This document shows positions 22,701-33,477 of a stretch of DNA of 64,000 nt, piece by piece (positions within the stretch are counted from its first letter, which is position 1; every line of letters begins with the position of its first letter). The stretch is from Salvia splendens (taxonomy: Eukaryota > Streptophyta > Magnoliopsida > Lamiales > Lamiaceae). Below the pieces are notes generated by a model. That model made no database searches. It was given only the letters and a program-made list of their open reading frames with translations, and was not told the DNA's origin. Position numbers and translations under genes: made by a program. The DNA is taken from contig NC_056038.1 of assembly GCF_004379255.2 (NCBI RefSeq), positions 27,826,061-27,890,060 on the forward strand. The letters are read 5' to 3'.

Positions 22701-24166
22701 TTGCTTGGGAAGCAAGAATTGGTACAACCCTTGATCAAGGGTGCCCTTGAGAATGACTGCTTTGGATTCCTGGTCCTTGACAAGACAAAAGGTAGGATGA
22801 AATTCAAAGAAAACATTGTTATCCTTTGCAAATTTAGACACACTAAGGAGATTTCTAGTGACATCTGGGACATGAAGAATATTTTTGAGATGAAGATTTT
22901 TAGAATGAATAGCAGATGAAGTAATCACATGAGATTGACCAATATTAGCAATTTTAACTCCACTACCATTGCCAAGAAGAAGTTCAGTACCTCCTTGATA
23001 CTCTGTGCTAGAGTTCAGGTTTGAGATGTCATTTGAAATATGGTGAGTAGCTCCTGAGTCGGGATACCATGAGGAAATGGAGTTGTTGTCAAACCCATAT
23101 TCAGATATTGATTGATGAGCAGGCCGTGGTTGGAAGTGTGATCCCCGGGCCTGAGCTATATTAGCAGTAGGATTTGAAGGGTGAAAGGGAGTTTGCTGGT
23201 AGGAGAGATTTTGCTGCGGTCTAGGATGTGAGTTGAAGCCACTGGATTGTTCATATCTGCTCCAACATCTATCAGCGAAGTGCCCCGGTTTCTGACAGAG
23301 CTGACAAACCAAACGGTTGTTGAAGCCTCTTCCCCCCCTTCCACCTCTTCCACCCCTAAAGGAGTGTCCCCCCTATTTCCTTGAAACCTGTTAAAAAATT
23401 GTGGATTTCCTCTTCCATAACCACTTTCCTTTCTTGACTCGGACATGTTAACAACATTAGCAGAGGGTTGTGAACCATCCAGATTAACAGATGAATTTCT
23501 TCCAGATTCTAATCGTGTTTCAAAACTATGCAACAAAGCACTTACTTCTACTACAGTTGTAGGCTCAACCCTTGAAGTGATAGTCACCATAACGGGATCA
23601 TATTCCATTCCAAGGCCACTCAGAATATGCAGGATCTGATCTTCATCTGTCACTTTGCATCCAGCAGCTCCAAGTAAATCACAACAATTCTTTATTTTGC
23701 TCAAGTAGTCCCTCATAGATAAGGATTCCTTCTTCATAGTCTGGAGTTGTAATTTATACTGCATCATCTTGGCCTTTGACTGATTAGAGAAGCTTGTTTC
23801 AAGAGCATTCCATATATCATTTGTAGATCTCAGTCCAACAACCAACACCATTGCACTTTCGGTGAGAGAAGACTAAATCCAGGCCGACAATCGTTGATCT
23901 TGACGATGCCAACTTAAATATTCTGGATTCATTCGCTCAGTTCCTTGGTCTTGAATCATTCTGGGTGGATGATCTCCTGTGAGAAAAGACTCCATCCCAT
24001 AGCCTTCAATTGTGGCTAAAACTTGTTGCCTCCATATTAAATAATTTGTGTCATTCAATTTGACAGAGATCGGTTGGTTATTTGGTAAGGTGGGAATATC
24101 AGAGGTGAGGGAGGAAGAGGTAGAATCACTATGCAATGTACTGCTTGAGCTTGAAGACTCAGCCAT
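19673..24166 (-). pseudogene. Ale-type Copia gag-pol polyprotein, lightly damaged
   Basis: The polyprotein starts at ATG 24166 (MAESSSSSS). Readable domains: gag; an RG-rich segment with knuckle CQLCQKPGHFADRC; protease PDSGATHH; integrase WHKRLGH/CHPCC and HSDLWG, then the DWGGEF and NGLAERKH catalytic blocks; RT with LDVNNAFLHG and YVDD at 20746-20735; RNase H with SDSDWA, STEAEY and the terminal ADxMTKPL. Lesions: a TAG in gag (23873-23875), a frameshift in a G run (C run on plus, 23368-23373), and a frameshift near 22278 that looks like loss of one TG unit in integrase. A 36-bp in-frame duplication also sits in RNase H (20039-20090). The first two could be repaired by single-base corrections, so assembly error is possible. 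Confidence 0.92.
20039..20090 (-). repeat. 36-bp in-frame duplication with poly-A filler in Ale RNase H
   Basis: CAGTGAGCTGATCCAT occurs at 20039-20054 and again at 20075-20090, separated by AGAGAAGAT plus eleven A. On the coding strand this adds 12 codons (about SLFFFLSSLWIS) just after the CEVTWIS motif. The frame is kept. Confidence 0.85.
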
Positions 24167-24228
24167 GGTTTCAATAATAAAAAAAAAATGGAAGGGGAGA
24201 TGGAAGGGTAAGAGAGACAGGTTAAAAA

Positions 24229-24243
24229 CCTGCTCTGATACCA
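24229..24243 (-). other. Primer binding site of the Ale-like element
   Basis: On the minus strand TGGTATCAGAGCAGG follows the 5' LTR with no gap. It matches the initiator Met tRNA 3' end. Confidence 0.95.
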
Positions 24244-24553
24244 TGAAGAAAATGCAGTAGACCCATATTTAGAAAGAAAGGATCAAAACGCTGGATATGA
24301 GATTCAATGTTTAGTCACTTCATAAGGTAATAGATGATGAAGAACATACAATTTTATCCCAATATATACTGCCCTATAGAAGGATCTAGACTAACACACC
24401 TTAGCATAGATAGTTAAGAAACGAGAAAATGAGAAGACAATTTCTCATAATTGAAAGACAACTTTACATGTTCCTCTTTAATGTGTTGTATAACCGCTGA
24501 CTCTTCGTTCTTCATTATGAGGCTTCTCGACTGATTCATGAGGAATGCTAACA
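24244..24553 (-). repeat. 5' LTR of the Ale-like element
   Basis: This is a 310-bp copy of 19439-19748 with one substitution seen. The target duplication CGGGG follows at 24554-24558, and DREB coding sequence continues from there. Confidence 0.93.
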
Positions 24554-25012
24554 CGGGGCAGAAGAGAAACAGAACTTGGCATGGTGTACACAGAGGAGTG
24601 AGAATGCTGGCCTGGGGGAAATGGGTATCCGAGATCCGACAGCCCAAGAAGAAGTCCAGGATGTGGCTCGGCACCTTCGCCACCGCCGCGCGGGCCCACG
24701 ACGCCGCCGCCATCGCCGTCAATGGCGGCGCCGCCATCCTCAACTTCCCGGAGATATCCGATCCCCGCCCCGCCCCGCCACCTCCTCGCCGCAGGACGTC
24801 CACCAGCTGCAGGCTGATCATGCGTCGGCGGTGGAGCTGGGACTGGGAGAGATAGTGGGCTGCCGCGCCTCTGCGAAGGGAAGGAGGACGTGGAATGGGA
24901 TTGCTATTTCAATCAACCGAGTCTCCATAGTTTAGAGGATAATTCAATGCTCATAGATGATTTCATGTCTCCCAGTTTTCAAGGCCTCTTCTCCAATCAT
25001 CTTTTTTGTTAA

Positions 25013-25950
25013 TGTCTCTTTTCATTCAATTTTGAGTTTTTATCTGCAAAATCATCTTCCTCGTTTTCTTTTCCTCTTACCCTTCTTTCTACTCATTACT
25101 AGTACTAGTATTTTCTTTATATTGTAATATTACATATAATTTGTTAATGTATAAAAAGTGTGAGGCAAAATAGTCAATGGCAACGCTACTTCCATTTCTT
25201 GATAATTTAGCATGACATCCAATATATGATTTTATCAATGCCTTCTGGCCGTATTTGTAGCTAGGGGGCGGATGTAGAAAATGTTATTAGTAGGGACTAC
25301 ATTTTTAAAATTTTATTTGAAAGTTTATTTTAGATCATTTAGATTTAGATCATTAATACTCCTATTTCGGCTAAAATGATTAACTTTTTTTGGTATATAT
25401 TGTGAAAAATTATACCCCCTCCTTAATTAAGTTGGTATAAAATTTTGAATACAGCGATTAAGAAATTGTGTTGAATATATTAAATGAAAGTAAAATAAAT
25501 AGGAGAGAGTAAAAAGTAGGATAGATAAAGAGATAATAAAGTATGTGGATAAAATAAAGTAAGAGTGATTAGACGTTTTATTTTTTGTCAAAAAAAGAAA
25601 TGATTCAACTTTGTTGGGACGTCCCAAAACGAAATTCGACTCAATTTAATTGGGATAGATTGACTAATATATAGTTAAAATGGAAAGAAATTAAAGTAAG
25701 AAAGAGAATAATTTAAAAGAGAGTATCTTTTACATTATTCTCTATCTTATTTTATAATAACTCAATATTAACGATTTGTTATCATATTCTCCAAATATAT
25801 ACTAAAAATAAGTCAATCACGTCAATTGAGATGAAGACAATATAAGCTTTTGTACAATACAATAGTAATTTGTATTAAAGTTGAATACATTTTACAAAAA
25901 TATAAGTAAAACATTAAAAAAAACAATTCAATAGGGGCCTCAGCCCCCTA
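25013..25950. other. AT-rich spacer downstream of the DREB gene
   Basis: No gene was seen. The first part would hold the DREB 3' UTR. The second part includes a degenerate MITE (25418-25665). Confidence 0.6.
25418..25665. repeat. Degenerate Stowaway-like MITE
   Basis: The left end CCCCCTCCTTAATTAAGTTGG is roughly complementary to the right end CTCAATTTAATTGGGATAGA. The interior has GGGACGTCCC and the AAGTArGA/AAAGTAAGAG repeats usual for plant CTCCCTCCGTCCC-type MITEs. The ends are worn and no TA duplication was confirmed. Confidence 0.5.
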
Positions 25951-26765
25951 GAGCATTCACGGTCGTGGAACAGCCTATAAATCAGCTCTATCTCTATTTT
26001 CCTTCAGTCATGTCAACATTTTATCATTCAGACCAAATTCCTGCAATAGTACACTATAAATTAGTCTATCTCCATTTTCTACATCACCACTATTTTGTTA
26101 TTTTTTGCAATTTTTGTTATGTTATCAAATAAAATAAAATGAAATACCAAACTTATATTATACAAAAATCTTCATTATATTGCAATATTGTTGGAAAAAT
26201 ATACAATGATAAACAAACCTAAAAAAATACAAATACGCATAAATAGTTATGTGACCAAATTTCTTCAATCATATTGCGTTGGACTCACGAACCAAATAAT
26301 ATGGACTTGTTCCTTGCAAGTATTATCAAAGGCGCAAAGATTGTGAGTGGAGTTGTGCGGAACCCCGATGTTGGGGCTCACGAGCCACACCGGAGCTTGG
26401 TCCAGTAGTGTCATAGGCTCAATTGGTGGCTTCTTCACCTTTACCCTCGACAATTTTGTTATGCATGATTATGCAGGCATATATGGCATCATTGATACAC
26501 TCTCTCAAACAACGCGTCGAGCCTTTAATTATTGTTCAATGCACCTGGAGCACATCAAATATCTGCTCCACATCCTTTTTGCGCAGCCTCTTACCTCTGA
26601 GCAAAGAAAGCTCTCTTCGGGTCTGTTGGACAAGTAATCGTCTTCAGAAATACGGGCCACTTCAGGTATATGTCATCAGCCAAGTAGTACCCTATACGAT
26701 ACAGGTTGCCACTGACAGTGCAGTTGATGGTTGGGCCTCTACCATATGAACCATCATGTGAAACG
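25951..26765 (-). mobile_element. PIF/Harbinger transposon fragment
   Basis: The plus-strand left end is GAGCATTCACGGTCGTGG, a Harbinger-like terminus. The transposase remnant is read inward from the other side on the minus strand. The element is cut at about 26765, where an LTR fragment begins, so the N-terminal half and the other terminus are gone. AT-rich DNA separates the terminus from the coding remnant. Confidence 0.7.
26440..26765 (-). pseudogene. Harbinger transposase (DDE_Tnp_4-like) C-terminal remnant
   Basis: Minus-strand translation gives a block close to the plant Harbinger nuclease: GNLYRIGYYLADDIYLKWPVF, then KTITCPTDPKR and FFAQR. Stops and shifts follow, within what should be the EAARKDVERAFGVLQ-type region containing the final catalytic acid. 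Further fragments (SNARL/LFER, CxxxHN-type) can be followed in changing frames to about 26440. The wild-type enzyme cuts and rejoins transposon ends together with a Myb-like partner. This one is dead. Confidence 0.75.
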
Positions 26766-29055
26766 AGACTGTGGCCACAATCTCTATCACTGGACCGGCC
26801 GACCTAGGGGACGGCTCACGATCCCCATCAGTGCACTAGCCTAAGTAGGGCGTAGACCCTAGTTAGACCCGAATTCGTTAACCATCAAAGTCTAGTAGAG
26901 TTTTATTCTAGTAGACAAATCAGATAGGCAGTTTCAAAACATAAACACGGCATGACATACTTATAAAAACATCCTTATAACACCGTAAACATATTGATTT
27001 AAGATGAAACGTTAAAGAATAAAGCCCACCTCAAAAGCTTAGGATTCCCGTAAAAAGTTCCTCGTTCCGACTTTTAGCGTTCGTGCGAACCACCTTTTCG
27101 GAAAACACATAACATTCATATCAATTCTCGGTAACGAAGGTATTTAGAATGCATGCACTCTAATTAGAATCTTTTAATTCTCTTCCTCAGTTTTCGTGAG
27201 TTTTCGGTTATTTGGCGGCCGCCCAAGGCGTCGCGTGCGACGCCGGTCGGCCACTTACGCTCGTTCTTTCCTCCGTTGGCTCCTCGTATTTTCCATGTCA
27301 TCGAAAATAATTTCTAAAAATTATTCAAGCGTATAGTTAAACTATCGCAATAATTTCTCTTCGCAACTATATTATTTCGGACTTAGGATATAATTTATTC
27401 ATACTTCAAAATTAAATCGGGATTTAATTAAATAATTCATCACGATTAATTATCGGCCCAACAATTTATTTAAAAACCAAACTCAAGTATTTACCTCACC
27501 TCTTATATCTCAATCTTAATTCTTAAAACCCAACAATTTAAATAGAGCCCATCTAACAACTAATCCAATTTAAATTAGAGGCCCAATTCTTTTAAAGAAA
27601 CAAAAGGCCCAAACTTTATCTCCCTCTCTATCTTCTCTCTCTCTTCCCTCTCTCTCTCTCTCTCTCCCCGTCTCTCTCGGTCGACCGAACACAGCGGCCA
27701 GCCGCCGCCGGATGTACCGCTGCTCGTCGGAAGCTGTTGTCGCCGCCGGAGAGAGGAATGTCGCGACGTCGTGCTGCCTCCCCCCTCCGTTCGCCGCCGT
27801 CGCATATCGCAGGGAAAAGAGCCGCGGCCGTCGCCGTGGGAGGTCCAGCCTATGAACGTCGTCAGCACCGGCAAGCACGGCATGTCCGCCGCTGCCCGTC
27901 GCCGGCGGTGACCTCTTCTTGTTCGAAATTTTCCCGAACGACCCCGAATCAACCCGCAACACGCGTTTTCATTAAAAAGTTAAGTTCTTTCATAGTTTCG
28001 GTTACGTACGGCGATCGTTTGGTTGTTTCTTAGTGGATTGTTATATGTTTTGGTTATGGAACAAGAAGGTATAAAAACTTATATGCAAAGCTAAAATAAA
28101 CTCACGCTTTGATAGGAATGGATTATACCTCCAACAATGGTTGAAAATGGTAGAAGAAACACAAAAGATGGTGGTCAAATCTTCCTCCTTTCCTCTCGGC
28201 AATTTCCTCTCGGCCCTCTCACTTTCCTTCTCTTTGATTTCTTTGTGGTGTAATGTGAAGTGTTTAGAGAATGGATTAAAGAGGAGTGGTGAGGCTCTTG
28301 GATGGTAGCATTGATGGGGAAGATGGGGAGGTGGAGAAAATGGAGAGTCCCCTCCATGAGGAAGGAAGCCGTCGGCCATATGTGTGAGGAAGAAGAAGAC
28401 AAAAACTTTTGGGCTTGTTCCCAATTGTTTGGAAAGAAGAATGGGCTACTAAATTATTTTAAATGGTCTTGGGCTCAATTTAATTGGAAGCCCAAGATTG
28501 AAAATAATACTATTATTTGGTGGATTAAAAAGAATAATTAGGATCCAAATTATTTTGTAGTTAATTGGACTCTAATTTATTTTGAAAAGCCCAAAATAAA
28601 TTCATACTTTATTTTTCGTATTTTCCTTTGTTAATTAAAAAATTAACGGGTCTTTATTTTATTTTGTTATCTTGTTCTTCATAACCAAAAGTTAAAGTAC
28701 GGGAAATCGTACATAATTTATATTTGGTGTTGTTCCAAATATAATATTCCTTCAACCGTTTCTCGATTTACGTGCATCACTCTCCATAGAAACATATATT
28801 CCTTTCCACGTATTTTATTCGTTTTGCTAAACAAATAGCAATTTCATCGTCATTCTTTCTACGAGACCTTCCACATGTTTCCCATCGTTCACAATTTTAA
28901 AAAATAAAACAAGCATGCTCCTTTTCACATTAAACACATAAACCATAATTTTTCCAAATCTCATTTATCGAGAAGCATAGCATTCCGAAATAATTTTATC
29001 AATTATTTCGCTACATAAAATTCAAATTCGTACTTTAAAAAGTACGGGCGTTACA
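26766..29055 (-). repeat. Truncated chromovirus-type LTR
   Basis: Read on the minus strand it starts TGTAACGCCCGTAC at 29055 and shares two blocks with Tekay LTRs: the GC block GGCCGACCGGCGTCGC...GGGCGGCCGCC (27215-27262; compare 4107-4153) and CGAATTCGGGTCT...GGGATCGTGAGCCGTCC (26800-26875; compare 54638-54706). It stops before the terminal ~300-700 bases, including the two-hairpin element, and has no TSD. CT-rich, GC-rich leader-like DNA lies at 27610-27960 and a second CT-rich leader at about 28050-28400 in the other orientation. Open frames there are low complexity and are not called as genes. Confidence 0.75.
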
Positions 29056-30206
29056 TAAGGCTCATTTCATGCATCGGTTTAGGGTTAAAATGTACGCTAC
29101 TTGATCAGTTTATCGCGCAAAGCAAGTGTTAAATATGCAGGAATGCCGCTTGACCAGGGCAACAAGGCCAAACTGATCAAGCGAGTACAATAGACGAAAA
29201 AGGCCAAATATCGGGGGAGTTAATCAAGGGGAGTAATCAAGCAGTCAAGGAGGGGACCACTGTTTCCAAAAGAAGGACACATGAGGCTATGAGTTGGTGA
29301 TACGCATCATTCTGTTATCAAGGACAACGTTCTAGAACGGGACACGTGCTGATATATGAGACGCAAGGACGGAGCTGAGTCACGAATCTGTTACTGAAAA
29401 GCGTCATCATTCTAGAAGGAGAGCATGCAGCAATCAATGAGTCGCTCACTCTCAGCATGAGCGAATATTCCCTGCCAAGATCGTTATCCAGGTGGAGGTC
29501 GTGTCGAGCCTATAAATAGAGAATGTGCCACCACATGAAAAGGGGGGATCCTTTACTTTCCGTCTTTAGTTTAGTTTAGTTCAGCTTTCTAGTTCAGTTC
29601 CCTAGATAGCTTAGATAAAGTAATGCTTAGTTAGAAAGGGCAATTGAAGGAGCACTGCAGAATACTTGACATCTGTCGGCGTATTCTTAAGTTTCCCACC
29701 GAGGATCTCCTCGGTTTACTTGCGTTCGTAGTTTCGAAGTGTAAGCTTAGTTTAAATTTCACGTTGTACTGTTCTGAGTTTTAGTTTTAATCAAAGTTGC
29801 TTTCGTTTTCATCACCATGTTTACTGTTTTTAGTAATTAATTTTCATTCCAGTCTAAGATTTACTTGACCCAGTAGTTAAAGTTCTCTTGAGCAAGTAGT
29901 TGGTTACTTTTCTGCCTAAGTTAAAATCAGAAGTTAAAAACTCCCAAAAGTAAAGCGTGGCAGCAGCCAACCCCCTGTTCACTACTCACACACTTGATAC
30001 ACTAGCTTCTCTGTGGGATCGACCCCGAACTTGCCGCTTTACTGTTAAAGTAGTGCAAAATTGGAAGTTTATAAATTACATTGGTGGCGTGCGAAAGCGA
30101 TATCAACTTGATCAAGTGGCAATGACATTTGCTAACTGATCCATCCGGTTCAGTTATCTCTTCCATATAACTTGAATAAAAAAACCGCATTTTCGTCAGT
30201 CCGGCA
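29055..30206 (+). repeat. 5' LTR of the Athila-type element
   Basis: The LTR is about 1.15 kb, from ATAAGGCTCATTTCAT to GTCAGTCCGGCA. CTATAAATAGAGAATG (about 29510) is a clear TATA box, implying transcription start near 29545. Compared with the 3' LTR it contains an extra ~39 bp (TTTCACGTTGTACTGTTCTG and flanks, about 29757-29795). Confidence 0.88.
29510..29519 (+). promoter_or_regulatory. TATA box of the Athila-type LTR
   Basis: CCTATAAATAGAG matches the plant TATA consensus. The equivalent in the 3' LTR is at about 38590-38599. Confidence 0.7.
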
Positions 30207-30209
30207 AAA

Positions 30210-30228
30210 TGGCGCTGTTGCCGGGGAA
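30210..30228 (+). other. Primer binding site, Asp tRNA type
   Basis: TGGCGCTGTTGCCGGGGAA, separated from the LTR by AAA, differs by one base from the tRNA-Asp-complementary PBS (TGGCGCCGTTGCCGGGGA) typical of Athila elements. Confidence 0.9.
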
Positions 30229-30318
30229 GCATGGTGTTATCTTATGTTTGTGTGTAGCGCATAAGTGTATATAATTTTGTTTCTTTCTTTTCCCATTTGT
30301 GTTTTTTTTCTTCTGTTG

Positions 30319-32000
30319 ATGAGAAGGTACCACCGCGGTAACCACTGGAATCACCCTCTTATATGCAGAGGCATTAACGCTCATTGGAGAGTCCAGGAAG
30401 CCGACGTAGTTACCACTCGTTACAGAGCCGCACTAGCCGCAGCAGCAGTCGCTGATCAACTGACCAACGAAGAAGGAGTGCAGAACGCACAACCTAGACC
30501 ACCACCACTTGAACAAGCAAAAGAAGAGATGGCCCTCATCGACAACGACTCAGGAATTGGCTCTCTGCATGCTCATTACGAGAAGGAGCCCACACATGCG
30601 ATTGCCGTTACTCCTGGAATGCGGACCATCACGATCAAGTCAGGAGTACTGGCCGTTTTGTCCCATTTTTACGGCCTTTCAAAAGAATGCCCGTACGCCT
30701 TCCTGGAGAAATTTTGTGATACTGTGATATCCAGCCCGTACCGGCTGGATCTACGTTTGAAGATTATAGGCTGAAAGCCATCCCTTTCGTTTTGAAGGGT
30801 GAAGCTGGAGTATGGCTGTCGAGACTGCAGAAGGGTCCATCAAAACATAGGCCGAGTTCCGAATGATATTCCTCGATCGCTTCTTTCCTGAGTAAAAAAC
30901 GAGTGCCCTCAAGCGGGAGATTACAGAAGCCAGACAGGAGTACGATGAGCCCCTCGGCCAGTGCTGGGATAGATTCCAAGGGCTGCTTCAAGCATGCCCT
31001 AACCACAAGGTGGGGGAGCGGGAGATCTACTCGATCTTCTACGGTGGACTGACAGTCGATAGCAAGAATGATCTCAACCTCGCAGCTCAGGGGGACTTCT
31101 CAATGACCCCATTCAGCCAAGCCAAGAACATCCTAGAGATGCTCATTGAAGCCAAATGCTCGTACGAGACGTCCCGTGGCCAGTACCGAAGAGGTACAGT
31201 ACACGCAGTAGAGGCGCGCAATGACGAAAAGCTGGAGGCTCGATTTGAGCAGATGGAGAAGAAGCTGGTTGAGGCAGTGGAGAAAGCCAGACTGCCTCCT
31301 CCACCTGCACCGAAAGAGACGCAGTATGTCCCGCCACCGCCCCCTCCAGAAGAGCATCACTAATACTATTGCGAGTTTCCTCCTAAGGCAGAGTCGCAAC
31401 CTCAAGTGAATGTCGTGGGCCATTGGAATGCGAATGGCAACTGGATCCAGGGGAAACAGAGAGACGCTCCATGGAGAGACCACCCCAATTTTAGGTGGAC
31501 TGATCAGAGTCAAAGCCAGCTACCTCAACCCTCAACACAGCAGATGCAACCCTCTGAAGGGCAGCCCAACTGGCCTGCTCGGATCCAGGATAGACCAAAC
31601 ACTGGAGGGAACAGAATACAAGGCGTACCTCAAGGCAACTGGTCAAGCAGACAATCGGGGAGAAACTGGGGATACAGACTTCAGGCCCCACAGTCAAGCA
31701 ACCAAGGAAGACAACCAGATGGCCAGCTACGTTCCACTACACCAACAGGGAAATCTGCACCCTGGAAATCAACAACACAATCAACTGCAATATCAGCAAG
31801 AGCATTATGGGCAATATGACTACCCGCAACCCAACTACACTGGGGGACCGCCGAATCAAAGATACAATCGACACCCCAACGATGGCCAGGGAGATATGAT
31901 AGTACCGTATCATCCTACGATGCGATGCGGGAAACCCAAGAGGCTCAGAAGGAGCAGTGGGCGGCGTTGGAGATGCTGATAAAGTAACTTTCTCAAGTTG
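30319..32000 (+). pseudogene. Athila-type gag remnant
   Basis: Capsid-like gag starts at ATG 30319 (MRRYHRGNHW). The core motifs are RLKAIPFVLKGEAGVWL, the RFFPE block, REITEARQEYDEPLGQCWDRF, LLQACPNH and IYSIFYGGL, all typical of Athila/Metaviridae retrotransposon gag. A Pro-rich linker leads to VGHWNANGNW and HPNFRW, a Gln/Asn-rich tail. Decay: a frameshift near 30740, another near 30830, stop codons around 30841 and 30893, a TAA at 31361-31363 and further shifts after that. No CCHC knuckle could be read with confidence. Confidence 0.85.
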
Positions 32001-33477
32001 CGATGTCACTGGGCGAGCTGAGGGGGAATGAAGGAAAAATTCCGGCTACAGTACGACCACCTACTAGGCGAGAGAATGTCAATGCAGTATCTCTAAAATC
32101 AGGAAGAGTTTATCAAAGCCCATCTGCGAGTTCTCCAGCACCCACAGCGGACCCAATCATGAAGAAGGCCTTGAGTCCAGCACCTTTGATCAAGTCACAA
32201 AAGAAGGAGAGTCTAGTGCCCTTGATCAAGTCACTGAGAAAGGAAGGACGGTCGAAGCAGGAAATGTAGCCGTGGTGATCCAACCAAGTGATCTTCCACC
32301 GAAGAAGACTGACCCAGGGGTGTTCACACTCCCAATTTCCATCAGAGACGTTCGAATGGAGCACGCAATGTGCCACCTAGGGGCTTCCATCAATATTATG
32401 TCGTATTCTATATACGAAAAGCTGGGAGAAGCTAAGCTTGTCAAAACCGGTATGGTGATACAGCTAGCGGACGGGTCTTACATTCACCTAGAGGGAGTTC
32501 TGGAAGATGAAATCGTCAAGGTAAACAAATTCAGGTACCCCGCCGACTTCTTCGTCATAAAGATGACAGAGCCAGGAGCGGAGGAGTCTGTTAGAGTCCT
32601 TTTGGGAAGACCATTCCTATCTACAGCCAGTACAGTCATAGACGTTCGCCATGGGACGATGAATCTGGATTTTAATGGAGAACGGCTTACATTCGACAGT
32701 GATAAAGCTGTGATAAAGCCACGGGACAGTGAGAGCATACAATCGGTAGATACTATCAGACCTTGGGAGCAAAGGTATCTAGAAAAGGAACTCTTTAAAA
32801 GACCGTCCACTGATTCCATTGAAGATGAACAGCTTAAGAAGGAAGTAGCTGAATGGTTCGACGCAACGATGACTGGGGAAATGAATGATCAAGCCATTGA
32901 AAGGGCAATTATCGATTTCTGTAAGCCGCCACGACTAGCTGAGTTAAAAGAGATCACTCAGCTAGCAAGGGTCGAAAAACCACCTGACCAAGCCACCCCA
33001 TTAAGAAGAATATTGAAGGAAAGTCCCATGCCTACAAGACAACTATTGTCTTTACCTGTATTGTCAGTTACCCTCAAGAGCCTGTCCAACCAGACGTACC
33101 AAGAACCAGTCAAACCAAATCTGCAAGGACAGGGAGGAAAATTGATGGAAGAACTGAGGCTGGGTCAAGAGGTGGTCAAGTGGAAAACAACAGACTTGAG
33201 AGAGATTAACCCAGATCTGTGCATGTATCTCGCCATGTTAGAAGAAGGAGTGACATCCCACCTTGATCGACAACCCAGACTCGACCTTGCTTTGAGAAAG
33301 GAAGAGCTCAAACTGGGGCACAAAGAGCTACTCTTCCAGTGTCAACTCAAACTAATACCCAGGAGGCGGAATTCAAAATGGGCGGACCCTCGTACCATCA
33401 TGACAATGCACACACAGGAGGCAAACATACTCCCAGGAGACCCCCCAATTCGTTCTCATTCGTGGTTAAAAAGTTAA
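32001..33477 (+). pseudogene. Athila protease plus truncated start of RT
   Basis: The clean frame from about 32272 holds a retropepsin of the Athila type: LPPKKTDPGVFTLP, then CHLGASINIMSYSIYEKL, the QLADGSYIHLEG strand, PADFFVIKM and LLGRPFLST. The catalytic motif is normally DLGAS, but here the Asp codon is CAC (His, 32374-32376), so the enzyme should be inactive. The frame then enters the usual lead into RT (TTDLREINPDLCMY, DRQPRL), where homology stops, and ends at 33477. The rest of pol is absent. Upstream, SPAPLIKSQKK and VPLIKSLRKE form an internal two-copy repeat encoded by TTGATCAAGTC-containing DNA. Confidence 0.85.

Larger units (their letters stand above)
19439..24553 (-). mobile_element. 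Ale/Retrofit-like Ty1/Copia retrotransposon inserted in the DREB gene
   Basis: Two 310-bp LTRs (19439-19748 and 24244-24553) flank the element. CGGGG target duplications are at 19434-19438 and 24554-24558. On the minus strand the order is LTR, PBS, gag, protease, integrase, RT, RNase H, purine tract, LTR. Only one LTR difference was seen (T versus C in TATGAGGyTTCTCG), so insertion is recent. Short LTRs, a PBS abutting the LTR, and the gag sequence suggest the Ale/Retrofit lineage. The coding frame has three lesions (see the polyprotein entry). Confidence 0.94.
19385..25012 (+). pseudogene. DREB-type AP2/ERF transcription factor gene, split by a Copia insertion
   Basis: The first 18 codons (MAELAECSKKRGGDEAAG) lie at 19385-19438. 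An antisense Ale element then intervenes and the same frame resumes at 24559 with QKRNRTWHG. The AP2 DNA-binding domain follows: [39 protein letters not shown] and AILNFPE. Valine before SEIR fits the DREB rather than the ERF branch, and KKKSRxWLGTF resembles the A-4/TINY-like group. Three residues usual between GTF and AARAHD seem missing. After the domain, homology shifts frame twice, in the C-rich run near 24763-24783 and near 24858, and the acidic C-terminus then runs to TAA at 25010-25012. Such genes are normally intronless and nuclear, and regulate stress genes. This copy cannot make a normal protein as assembled. Confidence 0.87.

Noticed and set aside
27570..28033. Arg-rich frames on both strands near 27.6-28.0 kb
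   Set aside because: Low-complexity translation of a CT/GC-rich LTR leader, with several overlapping frames of equal quality.
32003..32269. Separate small gene before the Athila protease
   Set aside because: It reads as the linker between gag and protease, cut off by a frame change.
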